From contig CM059188.1 in NCBI GenBank assembly GCA_030323885.1, positions 114,665,430 through 114,729,429 on the forward strand: DNA of 64,000 nt, written 5' to 3'. The notes beneath the pieces are model-generated. The model had not been told where the DNA came from and did not search any database. It saw only the letters and a list, made by a program, of their open reading frames with translations. The DNA is from Branchipolynoe longqiensis. Taxonomy: Eukaryota; Annelida; Polychaeta; Phyllodocida; Polynoidae. Shown piece by piece: positions 31,334-43,216 of this stretch (the stretch's first letter is position 1; each line of letters begins with the position of its first letter). A program made the position numbers and the translations under genes.

Positions 31334-31613
31334 ACAGGAAGTAAGGGTGGGTTGGGAGCAATGGGTTCAATCCCCATACAAGGTAAACCGACCAATTTCA
31401 AAACGCATGCTTCACACTATCTTGCCTGGTGCTCGGGATTACAATACTACGACAAGGACTGGATGGACGATGCAACTGACTGGGATATCGAATCACAGTA
31501 CCACTGACATGGTACGCAAGGGGAGCAGAACTATAAAGTACTCATCTGTGCCCTTTATCACAAGTCGGTACCCATCTTGATATGACTCAAAACGTTGCTA
31601 GGACACAAGAAAC
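31334..31613 (+). mobile_element. SINE-A, strongly diverged
   Basis: The order of conserved blocks is kept (gcctggtgctcgggattac, acaaggactggatgg, cacaagtcggtacccatctt, cgttgctaggacaca) but with many changes. It may be an older subfamily. Confidence 0.65.
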
Positions 31614-31617
31614 CCAA

Positions 31618-31957
31618 TTAAAGCTGCATAGTCCGATGAAGCATCACATTTTCAAAACCAAAACAATTATCTAGATATAATTCTACATATCCAACGTAGA
31701 TACTGGTGCACTTATTAAGCATTCATTGTCACAGAGAATGGAATATCGAGTCAATTTAAAAGAACCTCTTGCTCCAGGAGCCCGTGGTGTCAGAGTTTTG
31801 TTGTGCTTGCCCAAATTAATCTGTCATGTACGCACTGTAAATATCTCAAACATTAACCATTTAAGACCAAAGTCACTTCAAACTAGAGTTAAAAAATGTA
31901 ACAATCAATTGAATGATGGAAACTCAAAACCTGAAAACCTTCGGGCTCCAACTTTAA
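31618..31957 (+). mobile_element. TTAA MITE, diverged
   Basis: TTAAAGCTGCATAGTCCGAT at the left. The right end reads ttcgggctccaactttaa. The central palindrome has decayed (ttgttgtgcttgccc). Confidence 0.85.
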
Positions 31958-31968
31958 GCAAGTCAGTA

Positions 31969-32489
31969 CAGTATAACCCCGTTAAACCAAACTTGAAGGG
32001 ACCCTAGAAATTTCTTTGGATTAACCGATCATTGGTTTAACCAAGCTTTGGCTTCAACTTTGACTTGGCTTTGGCAAAAATGCGGATGAATTATGAATGT
32101 AATATACAATGTTTGTGGACACTTTTATTATTGTTTTTTGTGTATATACACTATAACCCCTTTAAACCAAGCTCGGGTAAACCAAACGATCAGTTAATCC
32201 AAACTTTCTTCGGCAGCCCAACAAAATACTACCATTTATTATATTAAAAGAAGTTGGTGGGGGTCTCAGATGACCATATAACCACATGAAAGTTTGGTTT
32301 AACTGCACCGGAAGTGGCCTGGGGCCCAACAATTTTGTTTGGATTAACCGATAGTTTGGATTAACCCACTTTGGTTTAACCAACTTTTTTATATGATAAA
32401 TGCTAGTATTTTGCCGGGCCGCCGAAAAAAGATTGGAACAACCGATCGTTTGGTTTAACAGAGCTTGGTTTAACAGGGTTGTACTACTG
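31969..32489. mobile_element. Second pogo/Tigger-like element
   Basis: CAGTATAACCCCGTTAAACC at the left, ending GGGTTGTACTACTG, with TA on both sides. An internal second terminus (actataacccctttaaacca, at about 32152) pairs with the right end over about 50 bp (gtaaaccaaacgatc against gatcgtttggtttaac). This suggests either one element nested in another or a duplicated terminus. The recurrent phrase ggattaaccgat occurs several times. Confidence 0.75.
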
Positions 32490-32811
32490 TATATGGCATA
32501 TTCCAGCAAGTGTCTGCAAGCCTAGTTTTCATTTTTCCCGGGCAGAAATCTTCTTGAGTGCTTATTCAAGCCCCCCCCCCCCCGGGGTGGCAGAGTGCCA
32601 TGGTCTTCAGAGAAGGAATGCCAACTATTATCCAATTTATTGGCGTTAAATCGCTGGGAGAACATGAGCCGGGCACACACTCCGCCTGTTGATCCGGGAT
32701 TGTGTGCAGGGTGCGCAGGGCATTGTGGGTGAATGTTTGCGTTCCTCGCTTCATAAATACAAAAAGAAACAAACCCACTTACTGACCAGTTCACCGCGCT
32801 AAGCAAAAAGT
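32490..32811. other. No gene; C run at 32570-32583
   Basis: Unique sequence apart from the C run and a following gggg. Confidence 0.4.
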
Positions 32812-33042
32812 AAAGTTTGTTTGATTTAGCGACGCCTCTAGAGCACATTGATTTCCATATCATCGGCTATTGCATGTCAAACATATGGTCATTCTGACAT
32901 ATTTCTTTGGTGGAAACTGGGCTGCCACCATATAGGCTACTCTTTCCGATAAGCAGCAAGGGGTGTTTTATATGCACTTTCCCACAGATGGGACAGCACA
33001 TGTCACATCCTTTGATGAACCAGTTATGGACCACTGGTTGAC
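32812..33042 (-). mobile_element. SINE-B
   Basis: agtttgtttgatttagcgac, caaacatatggtcattctga, tataggctactctttccgat, ggaccactggttga in reverse. Confidence 0.9.
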
Positions 33043-33114
33043 CACGCCAACCAAAGCTGAGCCCGGCAATTATTTGCTATTTTTACTAATATAATGGATT
33101 TAAGAGAATCTGCT

Positions 33115-33116
<2 letters not shown>

Positions 33117-33164
<48 letters not shown>

Positions 33165-33165
33165 C
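33117..33165. repeat. (TA)n microsatellite
   Basis: TA run with AAATA interruptions. Confidence 0.9.
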
Positions 33166-33169
33166 ATAC

Positions 33170-33709
33170 ATGTATACATAATGGGTCTAGTATCAACTAA
33201 ACAAAAACATAGCAAATTTTAATATAGCGTTGATCTTTAACAAAATAATAAAGAAGGTACTATGGCGACTTAGTGAAACAACTATGGATTCAGACTAGGC
33301 GTACTATGCAGACTCTCCTATGATAATAGTTGCAAAGAATTAGGATGATCTGAACGATAGCAGCGCCTAGATTTGTGGGAACAACCCCTACCCCACCCCC
33401 ACCCCCACCATCACCCCCATCCCCACCCCTACCCCCACCCCCACCCCCACCCCCAATAAGAGCAGTGTCATCTTGATACTTGCGTCCACCACCAGATGGC
33501 ATCCCCAGTGGTCGTGAAGTGAAGTGCCAACGCCCCCTGGTGGAATTGATTGTGTTTATTCAGTCAACACTTCACACCTCGGCCGCTAAATTGCCAATTT
33601 CGGAACCATTTTGCACACTGAGCTCCGTGGATCATTTGCCGCCAGGGCGGTTTTATACACTGGTCTCACTGAGACGAGGCGTCCGTATACACTCCACATA
33701 GATCCGGCT
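33170..33709. other. C-rich tract in unique sequence
   Basis: 33386-33453 is a run of CCCCCAC units, G-rich on the minus strand and capable of G-quadruplexes. Outside it no feature is recognised. Confidence 0.5.
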
Positions 33710-34430
33710 TGACCGGGCGCAATGGCCGAATCGGTAGAGCGCAGGCCTCGCGTGCGGGAGTTCGTTTTTGTTGTTGTTGTTTGTTTGAGTTTATGTCCTG
33801 GCAACATCTACGGTCATATTATCAGGACGGGTACCTACAGGCTTCTGACAGTGCGCACTCATGTTGACTTTATAGTGCTGCCCCATTGGGAAATCAGGCC
33901 ACTGGCACCATGAGCTGATATCCCACTCAGTTACGTTATTCGGACACTGAGCTAACCAGTCCTTGCCTTATCCTGTTAAAGCCGAGCGCCTGCATATTTA
34001 AAGTAATCGGTTTGACTCGAGCGGGAATCGAACTTCGGACTTCCCGCGTGCAAGGCCCGCGCTCTACTGATTAGGCCACCGCGCCCGATCGGGAGATCGG
34101 GAGATCGGGAGATCGGGAGTTCGGGAGTTCGGGAGTTCGGGAGTTCGGGAGTTCGGTTCCCGGTCAAGTCAAACCGATGACTTATCAAATTGATACTTGT
34201 CGCTTCCTAACCTAGCACTTAGCATTAATAGGATAGGGCAAGGACTGGTTAGCTCAGTGTCAGGATAATGTGACCGAGTGGGGTATTGGGTCATGGTGCC
34301 GGCAGCCTGATTTCCCAGTCGGGCAGCACTATGAAGTCGCTCTGAGTGCGCACTGTCACAAGTCTGTAGGTACCCGTCCTGATATGACCTTAGATGTTGC
34401 CAGGACGTAAAACTCCAACGAACAACAGCC
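33710..34430 (+). mobile_element. SINE-A interrupted by an inverted SINE-A, with a 9-bp expansion
   Basis: The head begins at 33712 (gaccgggcgcaatggccgaa) and breaks at about 33766. A full minus-strand SINE-A occupies 33767-34087. The plus-strand copy continues from 34088 to 34430. Between the A and B boxes the continuation has an expanded run of GGGAGATCG and GGGAGTTCG 9-mers (34088-34150). Confidence 0.85.
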
Positions 34431-34882
34431 TAGATCCGGCTTGGGATGTGCTGCAGTCATAGTGCGCAGGTATGGTGGTATTGGGGAGGTCAGTGTGTGA
34501 GGTGTGGGGCTATGGTGGGTGCGAGACATCGCATCACCTAGCGGGATTAGCGGGCAACATGTGTGTATGGGGGTGGGGGGGGGGGTGACGGTGAGAGCAG
34601 GGTGTGTGTGGTGGGTGCTACTACAATCTTTTACTGTTGGGTGCATCACAAAGAAAAATTTTCAGCATTCATTGTAGGAAATACATACATCTAATCCTGG
34701 ATTCAGAACATGAGAATATAGTCAGTAGTAATTTGTCTGAATCTGGTCGAAAGCCCAAGGCACTGTGAGAAGGGGGGGGGGGGGGGGGGTGCTTAGAATT
34801 ACACCCAATTACACTTATTCTCAGGTGGCCACTTTCCCAGCAGCGTTAGTTTCGGCCACAAGGCTTATACATCCCCGGGCAA
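34431..34882. other. Unique sequence with G runs
   Basis: gggggtggggggggggg at 34568-34587 and an 18-20-base G run at about 34771. No gene. Confidence 0.5.
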
Positions 34883-36545
34883 TGCAATCAATATCACCAA
34901 TACAATGGCAATGGATATTACCAATACAATGGTAATAGATATCACCAATACAATGATATGGATTTCAGTGATATCACCAATAAAATGGCAATGTAGATCA
35001 CCAATTCAATGGTAATGGATATCACCAATACAATGGTAATGGATATCACCAATACAATGGTAATAGTTATCACCAATACAATGGTAATGGATATCACCAA
35101 TACAATGGTAATGTATATCACCAATACAATGGTAATAGTTATCACCAATACAATGGTCATGGATATCACCAATACAATGGTAATAGTTATCACCGATACC
35201 ATGGTAATGGATATCACCAATAAAATTGTAATGGATATCACCAATACCAGATAATGGTTATGACTAATACAATGGTATTGTATATCACCAATACAATCGT
35301 AATGGATATCACCAATACAATGGAAATGGATATCACCAAAAAATGGTATTGTATATCACCAATACAATCGTAATGGATATCACCAATACAATCGTAATGG
35401 ATATCACCAATTCAATGGTATTGTATATCATCAATACAATGGTAATGGTTATCACCAATACAATGATGATGGATATCACCAATATATTGGTAATGTATAT
35501 CACTAATACAATTTTAATGATATCGCCAATACAATGGTAATGGATATCACCAATACAATGGCAATGGATATCACCAATACAATGGTAGCAGATATCACAA
35601 ATACAATGGTAATGGATATCACCAATACAATGGTAATGTATATCACCAAAACAATGGTAATGGATAGCACCAATACAATGCTAATGGTTCTCACCAATGC
35701 AATGGTGATGGATATCACCAACACAATAGCAATGTATATCACCAATACAATGGTAATTGATATCACCAATACAATGGTAATGGATATCACCAATACAATG
35801 GTAATAGTTATCACCAATACAATGGTAATGGATATCACCAATACAATGGTCATGGATATCACCAATACAATGGTAATAGTATCACCAATACAATGTCATG
35901 AATATCACCAATACAATGGTAATAGTTATCACCGATACCATGGTAATGGATATCACCAATAAAATTGTAATGGATATCACCAATACCAGATAATGGTTAT
36001 GACTAATACAATGGTATTGTATATCACCAATACAATCGTAATGGATATCACCAATACAATGGAAATGGATATCACCAAAAAATGGTATTGTATATCACCA
36101 ATACAATCGTAATGGATATCACCAATACAATCGTAATGGATATCACCAATTCAATGGTATATGTAATATCATCAATACAATGGTAATGGTTATCACCATA
36201 CAATGATGATGGATATCACCATATATTGGTGATGTATATCACTAATACAATTTTAATGATATCGCCATACAATGGTAATGGATATCACCAATACAATGGC
36301 AATGGATATCACCAATACAATGGTAGCAGATATCACAAATACAATGGTTAATGGATATCACCAATACAATGGTAATGTATATCACCAAAACAATGGTAAT
36401 GGATAGCACCAATACAATGCTAATGGTTCTCACCAATACAATGGTGATGGATATCACCAACACAATAGCAATGTATATCACCAATACAATGGTAATTGAT
36501 ATCACCAATACAGTGGTAATGGATATCACCAATACAATGCAATGC
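34883..36545. repeat. 24-bp minisatellite with ~739-bp higher-order duplication
   Basis: Unit ATCACCAATACAATGGTAAT+GGAT, 24 bp. A distinctive series (accgataccatgg, then ataccagataatggttatga) at 35192-35300 recurs at 35931-36040, and the following variants recur in the same order. A ~739-bp block was therefore duplicated. Open frames exist on both strands because 24 is a multiple of three. Confidence 0.95.
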
Positions 36546-36578
36546 AATGAAGTATGCTCTCGACATCACTTACCTATA

Positions 36579-36772
36579 CAGTAAAACCTCTTTAAATCCA
36601 CCATCGACCGACCATGGGACTGACTTTAATGTTCCATTTATGGAGGTGGTGGGCTTAGGGTTTAAATCATTAATATGGTATTGTATGGATGATTCCTTAG
36701 GACCCAAATAAAGCGATTGATATCTAGGTGAGTGGTCGATCTGTGGAGGTGGTCGGTTAGAGAGGTATCACT
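36579..36772. mobile_element. Pogo/Tigger-like MITE
   Basis: TACAGTAAAACCTCTTTAAA to GGTTAGAGAGGTATCACTAA. The right terminus is slightly decayed. Confidence 0.85.
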
Positions 36773-36790
36773 AAATATATATATATATAT

Positions 36791-36925
36791 ATGTGATGTA
36801 TAATGCATTATACGAGTAAAAATACAAGGGTAACATGTACATCCTATATTTCCACTTGCGCATTAGTGGAGTGCCCCCCTCCCAGCTGTCCGGTAAATTG
36901 CCGTATTTATGTATATATATATATA
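36791..36925. mobile_element. MITE-B half element, then (TA)n
   Basis: GTGATGTATAATGCATTATA + cgagtaaaaatac matches the MITE-B terminus at 42873. No right terminus found before the TA run at 36910-36930. Confidence 0.6.
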
Positions 36926-36931
36926 TATATA

Positions 36932-37337
36932 GTTAGTTGGTTGGTAGTAGGAGCTTAACGTCCTGGCAACATCTAAGGTCATATCAGTATAGGTACCGAC
37001 TTGTGACAGTGCGCACTCATGCCAACTTTATAGTGCTGCCCCACTGGGAAACCAGGCCATGATCACCATGATCTGATATCCTACTCAGTCACATTATCCT
37101 CACACTGAGGTAACCAGTCCTTGCCCTATCCTAATAATGGTGAGCGCCTGGCTAGGAAGCGACTGGTTTGACTCGTTTAGGATTCGGTTAAGCCAAACCA
37201 GTCCTTGCCCTATTACAACAAGTATCAATTTTTAAGTAATTGGTTTGACTGGTCCAGGGTTCGAACCCGTCGGTTCGAATCCCACGATCTACCAAAACGG
37301 GAGACTGACGCTCAACTCATTCGGCCATACCGTCTTA
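36932..37337 (-). mobile_element. SINE-A, head type B, with internal duplication
   Basis: Tail ttggtagtaggagcttaacg. Near the head the block accagtccttgccctat appears twice (37109 and 37199). The head is type B (gttcgaacccgtcggttcga, cattcggccataccgtct). Confidence 0.85.
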
Positions 37338-37353
37338 TATATATGTATATATA

Positions 37354-37531
37354 CAGTGAAACCTCTCTAAATCGACCGACCTTGGGACCGAATTTAAGTG
37401 GTCCATTCAGGGAGGTGGTCGCTTTAGGGAGTTAGAATATTGTTACAATGGTATTATTGGGACCCACATAAAGCGGTCCATATAGGGGAGTGGTCGATCT
37501 GTGGAGGTGGTCGGTTAGAGAGGTTTTACTG
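37354..37531. mobile_element. Pogo/Tigger-like MITE, intact
   Basis: CAGTGAAACCTCTCTAAATC to GGTTAGAGAGGTTTTACTG with TA duplications. Confidence 0.92.
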
Positions 37532-37649
37532 TATGTCAATATATATAGGGACTGCTATCAAAGTGCATTTGTGATAGCACTGATGAGTCATATAGGACTT
37601 TATGGTTTCTACGAGGGTGAGTCGTCGAACACAAGTAAGTTGGTTGATG

Positions 37650-38000
37650 GCAATAGGTAATTGGGCACCACCTGGGACGCATTCAAGGGTACGCCTCTGG
37701 GGTGCCTCTGAGAAATTCCTGTCATCACCCTAGTCTGAACGGCTTTAGCTGTTGGTCACCTCGAAGAAGGCGGCCTGCATGCGTGGCAGCCTTTTGCAAT
37801 GGAAAAGAAGAGCTCTGATTGGCTGAAACCACTGAAAATGGTGGCCATTTTCAAAGCGCTTTTTGTCTCCAGTCTGAAAAGGGAGACGTCTCGGAGACGA
37901 CTCAGAGGCGTACTCTGAACGGAAATAAGCCAAAAGACATCTTGAAGCCGTCTCAGAGTAGACTCGGAGGCATACCCTGTACACAGCCCTGGTCAGGAAA
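37650..38000. repeat. Possible decayed TIR element
   Basis: gggtacgcctctggggtgcc (37688) is roughly inverted at gactcggaggcataccctg (37963), and gacgactcagaggcgtactc lies between them. The termini are unclear. The open frame here (37819-38199) has no recognisable domain. Confidence 0.35.
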
Positions 38001-38212
38001 CAACCGAACATGTAAACCAGGCGCGAGCCCAGCCCTGGCAGCCAAAGTGGACCTATTAGGCGAGCAAGGACAATTGCACAAGGCAATTGGCTCGGGGTGT
38101 GAGGACAATGACTGCATTTTGTTGTTGTTGTTTTTTCTTGAAGATTTTTACTGCCTATCATGGATAAGTCTGAATAGTCTTGTTTTCACCATTAGATAGT
38201 TGGTCAATACAA

Positions 38213-38440
38213 TAGAGAGCCCTATCCTACACTTTTACCGATCCAACGGATTTTTAACCTCCCACACCATATAGACATGGTTGGAGAGTAACTGGCCTTT
38301 GATGACACTGTACGCTATACACAGTGGTGGAAATCCAAATTGACAAAGGTGATGGCACAGGGAATCGAACCACCAACCTTCACACTAGGTGTCCGACCTA
38401 GAAAAAGCACGACCGTGAGATGCAGGTGCGGCTATAGCAT
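38213..38440 (-). mobile_element. SINE-D
   Basis: Shares with 63290-63600: cacttttaccgatccaacgg, tttttaacctcccacaccat, gtggaaatccaaattgac, gggaatcgaaccaccaacct, gtccgacctagaaaaag. The tRNA-like head lies at the right, minus strand. Confidence 0.75.
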
Positions 38441-38452
38441 TATGTACGTATA

Positions 38453-38645
38453 CAGTAAAGCCTCTCTAAATCGACCAACCATGGGACTGACTTTAAATGG
38501 TCCATTTAGGGAGGTGGTCAGATAAGAGAGTTTTTTAAATTATTACAATAGGATTGTATTGGCGATCATTAGGGACCCAAATAAAAGCGATCGATATCAG
38601 AGAGTGGTCGATCTGTGGAGGTGGTCGGTTAGAGAGGTTTTACTC
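38453..38645. mobile_element. Pogo/Tigger-like MITE
   Basis: CAGTAAAGCCTCTCTAAATC to GGTTAGAGAGGTTTTACTC with TA on both sides. Confidence 0.9.
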
Positions 38646-38793
38646 TATATGTGGATAACGCGTCTTTACCAATCCACAGTGGTCTTAAGACTGGAGGTGT
38701 GGGTTGTGCGTAGGAGGACACTATAAGCCTCAGGACCATGTATGTTAAACGTCTTAAGGAGCACTCAGCCACTGTGGACAATGCGTGAGCGTC

Positions 38794-39070
38794 CCTTCAA
38801 CCAGCCAGCACCCAGCACTATATACCCTCCCCCCCCTCGCCCCGCCCCTCCCCCACTGCATCCTCCTTATATCGATTCCCCCTTCAACCAGCCAGCACCC
38901 AGCACTGTCCTGCTGCTGCGTTAGAACCCTTGTGCCAGCACCCAGCACTGTCCTGCTGCTGCGTAGAACCCCTTGTACCCCCCTCACCTGGTCCCCCCCC
39001 CACCACCACACACCCTCTTTATAGTATTCCCCCTTCAACCAGCCACCACCCAGCACTGTCCTGCTGCTGC
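38794..39070. repeat. Spaced repeat with CAGCACCCAGCACTGTCCTG core
   Basis: Four blocks of ttcaaccagccagcacccag + cactgtcctgctgctgcg (about 38796, 38882, 38935, 39033) are separated by C-rich spacers. Confidence 0.8.
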
Positions 39071-39075
39071 TGGGA

Positions 39076-39399
39076 GCGGGATGTACCTCAGGTGGTAGAG
39101 CGTCCACCTGTGAAGGTGTGGGTCATCCTATCGATCCTGCTCAATAGACACATTTGCAGTTTGGGCTATTTTCCGTTCCTACGAGTGGTCCACAACTGGT
39201 TCATCAAAGGATGTGGTATGTGCTGTCCTGTCTGTGGGAAAGTGCACATAAAAGACCCATTGCTACGTACTTATCAGAAAAAGTAATAATGCAGCAGCAT
39301 GTTTCCTCCAAAGAAATATGGCAGAATGACCATATGTTTGACGTCCAATAGCCGATGATAAAAATCAATGCGCTCTAGAGGCGTCATTAAATAAAACAA
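39076..39399 (+). mobile_element. SINE-B, full length with tRNA-like head
   Basis: Head gcgggatgtacctcaggtgg tagagcg, B-box-like atcctatcgatcctgctc, body tgggctattttccgttccta, tgctgtcctgtctgtggga, catataaaag-type block, ending ttaaataaaac. This resembles the tRNA-SINEs I know to be widespread in molluscs. RUDI and Meta-domain SINEs are candidate names, not verified. Confidence 0.85.
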
Positions 39400-39668
39400 C
39401 TTTTTGTTCCTCCTGCTACATAGAACCCCTGCTATCCCCGCCATCACCTCCCCCCCCCCCACACCCTTATTCCCCCCTTCCCCCCTTCCCCCCTCCATCT
39501 CCGCTTCCCCTATATGTACACTAACGTGGACACACACCCATAAGAGGGCACACATGTAAGTTCCCCCTTGTAGTTTGCACACAATAACATACCACTCCTC
39601 CTGAGTGTACAGTTCGGATTTCTTTGCCAGGAAACAACACTCCCCCCCCCCCAGCCACCCTCGCCTAC
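39400..39668. other. C-rich unique sequence
   Basis: C runs at 39449-39459 and 39643-39652. No gene. Confidence 0.4.
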
Positions 39669-39890
39669 CTAGCCTGGTTCTGGGCATTAATAGGATAGGG
39701 CGAGGACTGGTTAGCTCAGTGTCAGGATAATGTAACTGTGTGGGATCGGGTCATGGACATGGTGCTGGTGGCCTGGTCTCCCAGTTGCGATGCACTATAA
39801 AATTTGCCATGAGTGCGCACTGTCACAAGTTGGTACCCGTCCTGATATGACCGTACATGTTGCCAGGACGTAAAACTCCAAGAACCAACT
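39669..39890 (+). mobile_element. SINE-A, 5'-truncated
   Basis: Starts agcctggttctgggcattaa and ends ttgccaggacgtaaaactcc. Confidence 0.9.
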
Positions 39891-40091
39891 ATAAGTATAA
39901 GGCAATATCAAGATGCTGTCTCAGGTTTCACGCCTCGGCCGTCCGACAGGTGTCTCCACCCCCCACACCCACACACCATAACACAGCACCACTAGGCATT
40001 TTACAGCACACACACCATGCAAACTCAAAGCGCACCTCAGGATAGCGGCTGAATCATCCTGTGGGGGTTGGGGGGTTGAGTCCATGTGTGT

Positions 40092-40094
<3 letters not shown>

Positions 40095-40130
<36 letters not shown>
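40095..40130. repeat. (TA)n microsatellite
   Basis: Pure TA run. The flanks 39891-40094 and 40131-40205 are unremarkable. Confidence 0.95.
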
Positions 40131-40134
<4 letters not shown>

Positions 40135-40205
40135 ATGTCCGGTTTGAATGTGCACAGAGAACCCACACCGGAAGTAGGATGTAAGGGGTTACACCTGGAG
40201 CGGGG

Positions 40206-40530
40206 GTTGCTCGGTGGAGTTTTAGGTCTTGGCAACATCTAAGGTCATATCAGGACGGCTACCGACTTATGACAGTGTGCACTCATGGCGACTTTATTGT
40301 ACTGCCCAACTGGGAAATCAGGCCACTGGCACCATGACCTCATTTCCCACTCAGTCACATTATCATGGCACCAAGCTAACCAGTCCTTGCTCTATCCTAT
40401 TAATGCCGAGTGTCAGTCTAGGAAGCAACAAGTATCAATTTTGTAAGTCATTGGTTTGACTCGGCTGGGATTCAAACTCCCGACTTTCTGCATGGCAAGC
40501 CTGCACTCTACCGATTCGGCCACCGCATCC
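40206..40530 (-). mobile_element. SINE-A, full length
   Basis: Tail tggagttttaggtcttggca. The head ends ccgattcggccaccgcatcc. Confidence 0.92.
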
Positions 40531-41023
40531 TTTCCTGTGTATATGTATATAAGTATTCACTTATATATGAATATATGTATTATTAATTCCTTCCATAACC
40601 AATTGAGACAATAAAAGAGGAGACAAGTCAGATTTGTGTGGATCGAGCCTATAACTTTGTGTGGATCGAGCCTATAATTTACTGAAATAAATCGGTGGCG
40701 AAATGGGCAGTTAGTAGGTGGGTGAGGCACCGCCTGGAGGAAAGGACGGGAATTAGGGGAACTGCATGGAAGCAGGCCTCCCATTCCCAAGGCCGCACCC
40801 GAACCTCCCGTAACCCATAGAAGCAAGGAACACATCAAAAGGAAGGTTTACAGGAGCAATGTCAGAATAACAATAAAAGACAGGAGCATTACATACATAA
40901 TAATATTTGCATAATTGCTTTATACCTCATGTAATGTAATTATGTATTTTGGGGCTAAGCTAAAGTTTAACCCATTTACCTCAATCCTAAGCTGGCTAAA
41001 TATCTCTTATCGGGTAACACCGC
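40531..41023. other. Unique; 23-bp direct duplication at 40636-40679
   Basis: gtgtggatcgagcctataa occurs twice in tandem. Otherwise nothing recognised. Confidence 0.5.
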
Positions 41024-41374
41024 TTAAAGCTGCATAGTCCGATGAAAATATCGCATTTTCAGGACAAAAGCAATTATCTAGATTTGATTCTACATAACCA
41101 ACTTAAATACTGATGCACTTATTAAACATTTGCTGTCAAGGGAATACTGAGGCAATTTAACAAAACCTGTAACTGCACAAAGCTATGGTGTCAGAGTTTC
41201 GGCATTATTGCCTAAATTAATTTTGCATGCTTGCACTTCAAATATCTCCAAAGTTAGCCATTTAAAATAAAAGTTCCTTCAAACTAAAGAAGGTAGATAA
41301 TCACAATCAACCTAATATATTTATCTCAGAAAATTACAGAAACCCCAAAACTATCAGACTATGTGGCTTTACCT
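41024..41374 (+). mobile_element. TTAA MITE
   Basis: TTAAAGCTGCATAGTCCGAT to ctatcagactatgtggcttta. The right TTAA has mutated. The central palindrome has decayed to cggcattattgcc. Confidence 0.88.
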
Positions 41375-41774
41375 TTTTAAATAGATGTAGTATTGTTGAT
41401 TTGTGTACAGAAAATGAAAAAAAGAAAGAACGAAAATCGGTCAAGTTCACTCGAAAGTAGAAGATTAGTCTGTGGGGCCTGGATGCAGAACGGTCTGCCC
41501 TCTAGCGGCTTCGGGCAGTACGACAACGAATGCACTGTCCATCTCCACCAGTGTTGAAATCTCACATCATCCAAGGACTCCATCCACCATTCAGCGTTCC
41601 TGATCTGCTGAGGACAATGTGGAACCTTGTGTTGTATCTCGTGTTGCGTGGACATTGGCCTTTGTTGACGGTGCTCTAACTTCTAAGGACTGCTTGTTTG
41701 CTTTGTGGTTGGATTCCGGGGAATCGTGGACACTTGTGGCTGTCCAATTACACAGCCATCTTTCACGCCTGAGG
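41375..41774. other. No recognisable feature
   Basis: Unique sequence. Short frames have no domain-like content. Confidence 0.4.
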
Positions 41775-42022
41775 AAAACTTGTTTTTATTTAACGACGCC
41801 TCGAGAGCACATTGATTTGTGTATCATCGGCTATTGGACATCAAAACAAATGGTCATTCTGACGTATTCTTCAGAGGAAACCCGCTTCCACCACATAGGC
41901 TACTCTTTCCGATAAGCAGCAGGGTGTCTTTTATATGCACTTTCCCACAGACAGGACAGACAGCACGTACCACATCCTTTGATGAACCACTGGTTGGAAC
42001 GGAAAATAGCCCAAACTGCACA
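41775..42022 (-). mobile_element. SINE-B
   Basis: cttgtttttatttaacgacg, tggtcattctgacgtattct, ttatatgcactttcccacag, ggaacggaaaatagcccaaa in reverse. Confidence 0.9.
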
Positions 42023-42155
42023 CCTGAGGGTCGTAGAGGTGCATCTGAGGCTCCTTCTTATTGTTGTCGTGAGCCCCCCCCCTCCCCCTCACCTCCCTCC
42101 CAGCCCCAGCCATCTCCCCCATCCCCACCCTCACCCGGCCACCCACATCCCCCGC

Positions 42156-42496
42156 CACCGGGCGCGGTGACCGAATCGGTGGAGCGCGGGCCCTCGTATA
42201 CGGGCAATCGTGGGAGTTCAGTTCCCGGTTGAGTCAAACCAATGACTTATAAAATTGATACTTGTCACTTCCTAGCCTGGCGCTCGGCATAAACCGGATC
42301 GGACAAGCACTGGTTAGCTCAATGTCATGATAATGTCACCGAGTGGAATATTGGGTCATGGTGCTGCCGGCCTGATTTCCCAGTGGGGCAGCAATATTAA
42401 GTCACCTTGAGTACACACTGTCACAAGTCGGGACCCGTCCTGATATTACCTTAGATGTTGCCAGGACGTAAAACCCCAACAACCAACCAACCAACC
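42156..42496 (+). mobile_element. SINE-A, full length, head type A
   Basis: accgggcgcggtgaccgaat, gttcagttcccggttgagtc, tail ttgccaggacgtaaaacccc with (CCAA)n. Confidence 0.92.
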
Positions 42497-42872
42497 TCAG
42501 TAATATAGTTTACAAGCGACATCTGCGGATGTGTTAACCCCAACTCTTCTGGGCGATATTTGGTGGATGGGAATGCTGTACACCAAATTCATTTTGTTCC
42601 TTTAATTGGATGGAGGAGCCCTGATGCATGGGATATGGAGTACAACTGTTGACCCCCCCCCCCCTCCGCCCCTCCACCCCCCCCCCCCTCCGGCCCTCCA
42701 CCCCCCAAACCCCCACCCGTCGGCTCTCCGCGCACAATCACCCATCCACCGTCGACTGTTTCTTGAAACTTGTCATCCGGTTAAATCTAGTCATTCGGGC
42801 GAGGTCAATGCATCCATAGCTTTAGAGGCGGAGTGGAGGCGCGACACATTGCCATCCGCTCTGTGTTGAATT
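42497..42872. other. C-rich tract in unique sequence
   Basis: ccccccccccctccgcccct runs (42650-42715). No gene. Confidence 0.4.
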
Positions 42873-43216
42873 ATGTGATGTATAACGAATTATGCGAGTA
42901 TAAAGATATGTATGGGAATTATTATCATATTGTTATATTCCACTGTACCGATGGCACCACCTGCAGCCTCCACCAGATCTAGACGAGTGTCAGTCACACT
43001 AGAGGACTTATATTAAAAAAATCCTCAGGTGCGACTGACACTTGTCGACAACCGTTGGAGGAGAGGCGGGCCACAGGTGGCGCCACCTTCAAGTGTCGAT
43101 CGAGTCTTACAGACTATAACAATGGTAATATCGATTAATATATCATATAAACCAATATATAATGGAAACAATTCCCATCGTATTTTTATACTCGCATAAT
43201 GCGTTATACATCACAT
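42873..43216. mobile_element. MITE-B, intact (344 bp)
   Basis: ATGTGATGTATAACGAATTA and TAATGCGTTATACATCACAT are inverted termini over about 34 bp. Subterminal inverted segments also pair (cagtcacactagaggac against atcctcaggtgcgactgac). Related pieces occur at 36791 and 54415. Confidence 0.88.

Noticed and set aside
34942..36584. Open frames on both strands with 8-residue periodicity
   Set aside because: They follow from a 24-bp tandem unit (a multiple of three). Frames on both strands are open, and no start context or flanking exon signal exists.
37819..38199. 126-codon open frame as a possible host exon
   Set aside because: No recognisable domain, an overlapping frame on the other strand of similar length, and the segment includes inverted-repeat motifs suggesting a decayed TIR element.
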